From assembly GCA_030753265.1 (NCBI GenBank), contig JASMCQ010000049.1:1-41072 (forward strand): a stretch of DNA of 41,072 bases, read 5' to 3'. Position 1 is the stretch's first letter. Each line of letters begins with the position of its first letter. The notes under the pieces were generated by a model. It worked only from the letters and a program-made list of their open reading frames with translations. It searched no databases and was not told where the DNA came from. Origin of the DNA: Dehalococcoidia bacterium. GTDB taxonomy: Bacteria; Chloroflexota; Dehalococcoidia; UBA3495. A program made the translations under genes and the position numbers. Shown piece by piece: positions 36,967 to 41,072 of the stretch.

Positions 36967-37692
36967 ATGAGCGAACAGGGAAATACCAGCCAGCACGGCC
37001 GCTTCTTTGGGGTCGGAGTGGGCCCCGGCGACCCCGAGTTGCTGACGGTTAAGGCGTCGAAGCTGCTCCAGCGGGTCCCGGTGATCTGCGTCCGCCAGTC
37101 GGAACCGGAGCGGGGGAATTATGCCCTGGACGTGGTCCAGGATCTGTTGGATGATGCCCGGCAAGAAGTCCTGCGGCTTGCCTTGCCCGCCGACAGTTCC
37201 CTGGAGACGACGCGGGCGTGGCGCAACGCCGGAGAAGCCATCGCCGAGCGACTACGGCGGGGGCAAGATGTCGCCTTCATCACCGAAGGGGACCCGATGC
37301 TATATAGCACCTTCTCCCACCTGCTCGAGACGGTGCTCCTGGCCGAACCCGGCGTACCGGTGGAGGTTATTCCCGGCGTTTCGTCGGTGATGGCCGCGGC
37401 GGCCAGCTCCGGCGTGCCCCTGGTCACCCACGGCCAGCGGTTGGCGATCCTGCCCGCGGTCTACGGCATCGACGACCTTCGGGAGGCTATCACCAACTAC
37501 GACACCATCGTGCTGATGGAAGTGAACCGCACCCTGATCGACGCTCTGGCCAACCTGGAGAAGCTGGGCCTGGCGGGGAAGGCCATCTACGTCCGCCGGG
37601 CCACCACCCTCCGGGAGGAGGTGGTGCAAGACATCCACCAACTCTCGGAGGAGGACTTCGACTACTTCTCCTTGCTGATCATCAAGAGGTAG
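36967..37692 (+). CDS. cobI: Precorrin-2 C20-methyltransferase (CobI/CbiL type)
   Basis: A 241-residue S-adenosylmethionine-dependent methyltransferase of cobalamin synthesis, acting at C-20 of the corrin precursor. GVGVGPGDPELLTVKA near 15-30 is the family's glycine-rich first motif, TEGDPMLYSTF is the second, and EVIPGVSSVMAAAA the third. The last two favour the CobI/CbiL subgroup over CobA-type enzymes. It is an isolated copy with no other cobalamin gene in the window. A GTGGG lies a few bases before the ATG; 114 bases separate it from leuS. Confidence 0.88.
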   Translation: MSEQGNTSQHGRFFGVGVGPGDPELLTVKASKLLQRVPVICVRQSEPERGNYALDVVQDLLDDARQEVLRLALPADSSLETTRAWRNAGEAIAERLRRGQDVAFITEGDPMLYSTFSHLLETVLLAEPGVPVEVIPGVSSVMAAAASSGVPLVTHGQRLAILPAVYGIDDLREAITNYDTIVLMEVNRTLIDALANLEKLGLAGKAIYVRRATTLREEVVQDIHQLSEEDFDYFSLLIIKR

Positions 37693-37788
37693 GCACCGGC
37701 TGCCGGATAGGAACGGACCTCCGGCCCGATCGCCGCGGTCCGGCCCCAAGATTAGCCCGGATTATGTCACCTCGAGCGCCCTGCAACA

Positions 37789-37905
37789 CGTCACTTCGAG
37801 TGAATCGAGGCGCCTGGGGCGGTTGGTCCAAGTTGCCTTTGAGGAACCCCGCACCAGATTCCTCGTAGCTTCTCTGCCCGGATTGACCGTTTTGAGGCAA
37901 AACCG
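37789..37905. repeat. GATTCCTCG-family dispersed repeat, copy 2
   Basis: Aligns across about 100 bases with the element at 33590-33700: GCACCAGATTCCTCG and TTTTGAGGCAA are identical and the rest is about two-thirds identical by eye. The two are 4.2 kb apart in the same orientation. Confidence 0.7.
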
Positions 37906-38003
37906 GTTCGGTGTCTTTGGCGACCTGCCCGGTAGCAAGTCTCGAAAATTGCCGTCAGGGTCATCCGTCCTTGGTTAGCATGACAAAGGGCTCGGGGCCG
38001 GTG

Positions 38004-38029
38004 GTTCGACAAGCTCACCACGAGCGGGA
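38004..38029. repeat. TTCGACAAGCTC-type short repeat
   Basis: GTGGTTCGACAAGCTCACCA followed by CGAGCGG, an imperfect palindrome of a common bacterial type. A related fragment is at 40978-41004. Confidence 0.55.
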
Positions 38030-38097
38030 TCAGCGACGCGGATCGCCAATATCGGGAGTGCGGATCGCCGGCCGTCGCATTTAAGCCCGCCAGATTC

Positions 38098-38117
38098 GGT
38101 ATCGGTATCGGTATCGG
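38098..38117. repeat. GGTATC tandem triplet
   Basis: Three exact copies of GGTATC in tandem, followed by a GG. Confidence 0.7.
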
Positions 38118-38220
38118 CCTGCCCGGCGGCCGATTGCCGGTGGCGCCACGCCCGCACTTTGGTGTACCGTCTTGTAAATAGCTTCACATCGGCGAAACTA
38201 GCCGACATTCCCTCCTCCAA

Positions 38221-38281
38221 CCGTCATTCCGGCGAAGGCCGGAATCCAGAAAAGCGTCGGCTGGATCCCGGCCGTCTCCGA
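38221..38281. repeat. GGCGAAGGCCGG palindrome, third copy of the family at 3583
   Basis: Opens with CGTCATTCCGGCGAAGGCCG and closes with GGCTGGATCCCGGCCGTCTC, which pair imperfectly. It stands 57 bases before the MmgE/PrpD start. Confidence 0.8.
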
Positions 38282-38337
38282 GTCAACGCACTGGCAGGCC
38301 GGCCCACGCCGACCAGGAGTTCGTCTAAGGAGTTCAA

Positions 38338-39693
38338 ATGGGTACTACCGAAACGCTGGCACGGTTTGTGGTTGAGACCCCTCCGGAGCGAATCACCGAG
38401 CCTCTCCTCCACGAAGGGAAGCGTTGCCTGATCAACTTCCTGGCCGTCGCCCTCTACGCGGCCCGCGACCCTTCCCTGGACCTCCTGTTGGACCTGTTCC
38501 GGGAGGAGGGATCCCGGCCCCTGGCCACCGTACTCGGCACCGGGGTCCGCACGTCGCTGCAAAACGCGGCGCTGGCCAATGGCTATCTGGGCCACCTGGA
38601 AGACTACGACGACACCCATTTCCCCACCGTAATCCACCCGTCCTCTCCCACCATTCCGGCCGCCCTGGCCCTGGGTGAGCGGCAGGGCGCCAGCGGGAGA
38701 GAGGTGCTGGCCGCGTCGGTGCTGGGAATCGAGGTGTGCTGCCGGATAGGCCTGGCGGTCTATCCGGCCCACTACGACGCCGGCTGGCACATTACCGGCA
38801 CCTGCGGGGTGTTCGGGGGGACGGCGGCGGCCGGACGTATCCTGGGGCTCGAAACCCTCCAGTTGGTCCACGCCATGGGCATCGCCGGGACCCAAGCCGC
38901 CGGCGTGCGGGAGGTGTTCGGCTCAATGGCCAAGCCGCTGCACCCGGGCCGCGCCGCCCAGAGCGGCGTCCTAGCGGGCCTGCTGGCCCGGAAAGGGTTC
39001 ACCGGCTCCACCACCATCCTGGAGGGGCGCCGTGGTTTCCCCGCCGTGGCCTCCGCCTTCTACGACCTGGATAAGGCAACCGCCGGTCTGGGCGAGGATT
39101 GGGTGTTGTACAACAACGCCCTGAAGCCCTACTCCTGCGGCGTGGTCAGCCATCCTCTCATCGACGCCATGGCCGCGCTGCGGAACAGGGAAGGCGCCAC
39201 CCCCGATGCCGTGGAGCGGGTCACGGCGCGGGTGCACCCGCTGGTGCTGGAGTTGATGGACCGGCCGCACCCCCAACTGGGCCTGGAAGGGAAGTTCTCC
39301 TACCAGCACTGCATGGCCGTCGGCTTCGTGGACGGTGCGGCCTTTCCCGCCCAATACACCGACGGCAAGGCGACGGACCCTGTCATCGTTTCCCTGCGCG
39401 GCAAGATCAGCGCCACCGTCGACCCATCCATGGCCGAGGATGCGGGCGAGGTAACGCTCACCCAAAAGGACGGCGCTTCCCACACCGAGACGGTGACCCA
39501 TGCCACGGGGTCCCTGAAGAATCCCATGACCGACGGCCAGCTCAACGACAAGTTCCGGAACCTGGTGGGCGACGTGCTGCCCGGCAAGCGGGTGGAGCGG
39601 CTGCTCGAGATGCTCTGGGACCTGGACAAAGCCGGCGACATCCGGGACCTGATGGCTCTCACCCGGACGACCCGGCGCACCATCCGCCGGTAG
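38338..39693 (+). CDS. MmgE/PrpD family protein (2-methylcitrate-dehydratase-like)
   Basis: A 451-residue all-alpha plus small-domain protein of the MmgE/PrpD superfamily. GYLGHLEDYDDTHFPTVIHPS carries the conserved GH.LDYDD-type acidic pair, GTCGVFGGTAAAGRILGL and KPLHPGRAAQSGVLAGLLA are the second and third conserved blocks, and ALKPYSCGVVSHPLIDA matches the active-site YS/CG segment. Relatives dehydrate 2-methylcitrate or act on aconitate and related acids. There is no prpB/prpC beside it, so the substrate is unknown. TAAGGAG lies six bases before the ATG at 38338. It is followed on the opposite strand by a repeat and an alcohol dehydrogenase. Confidence 0.86.
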   Translation: MGTTETLARFVVETPPERITEPLLHEGKRCLINFLAVALYAARDPSLDLLLDLFREEGSRPLATVLGTGVRTSLQNAALANGYLGHLEDYDDTHFPTVIHPSSPTIPAALALGERQGASGREVLAASVLGIEVCCRIGLAVYPAHYDAGWHITGTCGVFGGTAAAGRILGLETLQLVHAMGIAGTQAAGVREVFGSMAKPLHPGRAAQSGVLAGLLARKGFTGSTTILEGRRGFPAVASAFYDLDKATAGLGEDWVLYNNALKPYSCGVVSHPLIDAMAALRNREGATPDAVERVTARVHPLVLELMDRPHPQLGLEGKFSYQHCMAVGFVDGAAFPAQYTDGKATDPVIVSLRGKISATVDPSMAEDAGEVTLTQKDGASHTETVTHATGSLKNPMTDGQLNDKFRNLVGDVLPGKRVERLLEMLWDLDKAGDIRDLMALTRTTRRTIRR

Positions 39694-39748
39694 TGGCGTT
39701 GGGTGCCTGAGCGTGAACCAGTGGTCAGTCAGCCTCGTTTTGGCAGGA

Positions 39749-39816
39749 TGTCATTCTGAGGAGCGCAGCGACGAAGAATCTCAGCGTAACAACGAGATTC
39801 TTCGCTCTGAATGACA
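39749..39816. repeat. GAAGAATCTC palindrome
   Basis: The outer arms TGTCATTC and GAATGACA and the inner arms GAAGAATCTC and GAGATTCTTCG are mutual reverse complements, forming one long hairpin between the convergent MmgE/PrpD and alcohol dehydrogenase genes. This is a widespread short intergenic repeat type. Confidence 0.85.
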
Positions 39817-39893
39817 ACTATCAGCATTAAGTTGACTGAGTACTAGTGCCGTTGATATTGAGGGCCGGAAACTCCCCGGCGCCACCCTTCAGG

Positions 39894-40868
39894 TCACATC
39901 TGCAACACCACTTTGAGCACTTGGTCGCTCCTGGCCGCATACATCTCGTACCCCCTGGGAGCTTCGGCAAAGGGAAGGCGGTGGGTTACGAGCCAGGAGA
40001 GATCGGGCGTCCCCTGCTGCTTCAGATCTACCGCCAGCCGGATGGGACGGGCCGGGGCCTCGCAGGTGGCGCTGACCGTGCCCACGAAGGTGATCTGCTT
40101 GGTGATGGCGGAGAAGTAGTCGAAGGGAACCGTTTTCTCCTCGGGAATGCCGAAGAGCATAACCGTGCCGTACATCCGTGCCATCTGGATTCCCTGCACC
40201 AGCGCCGCCGGGTCCCCGCTGGCTTCCACCACCAGGTCGGCCCCCTGGCCCCCGGTGGCCTCGTTCACGGCCTCCACGGGGTCCTCCTCCAAGGAGTTGA
40301 CCGCCAGGTCGGCCCCGCGACGGCGCGAAGCCTCCAGCCGGTGGCCGATCCGGTCGACGGTGATAATCTGGCCCGCTCCCATACGCCGGAGGGTCATGGT
40401 GAAGAGGAGGCCGATGCAGCCCTGCCCCAGCACCACCACCCGATTGCCTACCACCGGCCCGATGCGCTCCAGGCTGAACAGTACGGTGCCCCAGGGTTGG
40501 CACATGAGCCACTCGTCCAGGTCGCCGTCCCGGGGGAGCGCCACCAGGCTGGACGACCCGCCCAGCACGTACTCGGACCCCCCATCGAGACTCAGGGCGG
40601 GGAGGTGGATGACCCGCTGCCCTTCCGGCCATTCCGGGGCGCGGCTCTCCACGATGGTGCCGGCGCACTCGTGGCAGGGAGTGCCGGGCGCCAGAGGGTA
40701 TGCCTCCTCCGGTTGGGGGTGCCGGTAGGCCGTCATATCCGTCCCGCAGACCGAGAGGGCTTCCAAACGGATCAGCACCTGCCCCGGCGCCGGGCTGGGC
40801 CGGGGCGCCTCCACCATCTCAAGACGGCGGGGTCCGGTCACCTGCATGGCTCTCATTGTTTGGTCCAT
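39894..40868 (-). CDS. Medium-chain alcohol/sorbitol-type dehydrogenase without structural zinc
   Basis: A 324-residue medium-chain dehydrogenase. The catalytic-zinc side is present: SVCGTD with Cys41 and PCHECAG with His66-Glu67. The Rossmann loop is VLGQGCIGLL, with VDRIGHRL giving a cofactor acidic residue, VEASGDP later. The four-cysteine structural-zinc loop of typical alcohol dehydrogenases is missing; the stretch after RVIHLPAL has no Cys. Such proteins act on polyols or threonine-like substrates; the substrate is unknown. The ATG at 40868 was chosen; the ATG at 40856 is also possible and the frame opens at 40904. Confidence 0.84.
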   Translation of the reverse strand: MDQTMRAMQVTGPRRLEMVEAPRPSPAPGQVLIRLEALSVCGTDMTAYRHPQPEEAYPLAPGTPCHECAGTIVESRAPEWPEGQRVIHLPALSLDGGSEYVLGGSSSLVALPRDGDLDEWLMCQPWGTVLFSLERIGPVVGNRVVVLGQGCIGLLFTMTLRRMGAGQIITVDRIGHRLEASRRRGADLAVNSLEEDPVEAVNEATGGQGADLVVEASGDPAALVQGIQMARMYGTVMLFGIPEEKTVPFDYFSAITKQITFVGTVSATCEAPARPIRLAVDLKQQGTPDLSWLVTHRLPFAEAPRGYEMYAARSDQVLKVVLQM

Positions 40869-40977
40869 TGCTTCGCTTGCCGCTCCACTCAGACCATATC
40901 CCAATACCTAACAATATGGTTCGATGGGTCTATCCGGTAGGGGCGATTGGCCAAAAGCCCCAACAACGCCGGGACCC

Positions 40978-41004
40978 GCACGTACTGAGCGTGTCGAAGG
41001 ACCC
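40978..41004. repeat. GTGTCGAAGGACC-type repeat fragment
   Basis: CGCACGTACTGAGCGTGTCG followed by AAGGACC resembles the reverse form of the TTCGACAAGCTC type at 38004. The rest of 40905-41072 shows no gene. Confidence 0.45.
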
Positions 41005-41072
41005 GGATCGGCCGAAACTGAAATAATCGGATGGGCTCCAAGTATCAAACGCCCCCAGCGGTTCGGCAAGCA

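Larger units (their letters stand above)
37693..38337. other. 645-base repeat-rich gap before the MmgE/PrpD gene
   Basis: No gene is supported. It carries a GATTCCTCG-family copy, a TTCGACAAGCTC element, a GGTATC triplet and a GGCGAAAGCCGG-type palindrome, each listed separately. Confidence 0.65.

Noticed and set aside
40905..41072. Frame running to the window end on the plus strand
   Set aside because: It overlaps the repeat fragment and shows no coding character; nothing beyond the repeat is claimed.

Overview
The window is GC-rich, gene-dense bacterial chromosome. It most resembles Chloroflexota, probably the Dehalococcoidia/SAR202 side. That placement is an inference from gene content: a complex I operon without nuoE/F/G, a very large GT39-like plus DUF2298 ('YYY' domain) membrane protein of the kind known from Chloroflexi and Archaea, an N-terminal-only TolB-type beta-propeller lipoprotein, and MmgE/PrpD, flavin-reductase-like and amidohydrolase genes. 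No rRNA, tRNA, CRISPR array, transposase or phage gene was seen.

Layout. 1-1658 (minus): the 5' part of trmD, preceded by a metal-dependent amidohydrolase. 1887-2290: a decayed surface-protein domain. 2478-5892 (plus): a beta-propeller lipoprotein, a repeat-filled gap, a flavin-reductase-like protein and a CinA-like/NadD-like fusion. 6036-17091 (plus): an eleven-subunit complex I operon, nuoA-B-C-D-H-I-J-K-L-M-N, behind a good sigma70-type promoter. Two small non-Nuo genes sit inside it: a HicB-like protein between nuoC and nuoD, and a 55-residue Cys-rich protein between nuoI and nuoJ. Palindromic repeats sit at its 3' junctions. 17314-20402 (plus): a SLOG/TIGR00725 protein, enolase and GAPDH. 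20647-25173: a 1508-residue membrane protein. 25368-28659: a TauE/SafE-type permease (minus), an SDR epimerase/dehydrogenase, an NTF2-like protein, and a small membrane protein paired with a YtxH-like protein.

28862-33529 (minus) is a potassium-transport block. trkH-trkA form one unit. uspA, a degenerate RCK protein, a full RCK protein and prephenate dehydratase form a second unit behind a TTGAAA-17-TATAAT promoter. 34354-40868 carries leuS, a CobI/CbiL-type precorrin-2 methyltransferase, an MmgE/PrpD protein and, on the minus strand, a zinc-type alcohol dehydrogenase without the structural-zinc cysteines.

The complex I genes suggest a membrane proton-pumping oxidoreductase that takes electrons from a donor other than NADH through the usual EFG module. 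The electron donor cannot be told from this window. Enolase and GAPDH supply central carbon metabolism. The Trk block would handle K+ uptake gated by nucleotide-binding RCK proteins.

Intergenic DNA is unusually rich in short dispersed palindromic repeats of at least six families. One of them is inside the reading frame of the giant membrane protein. I saw no defence island or clearly new multi-gene system. The best leads are the two small genes embedded in the nuo operon, the CinA/NadD fusion, the triple-RCK/UspA/PheA unit and the in-frame repeat.
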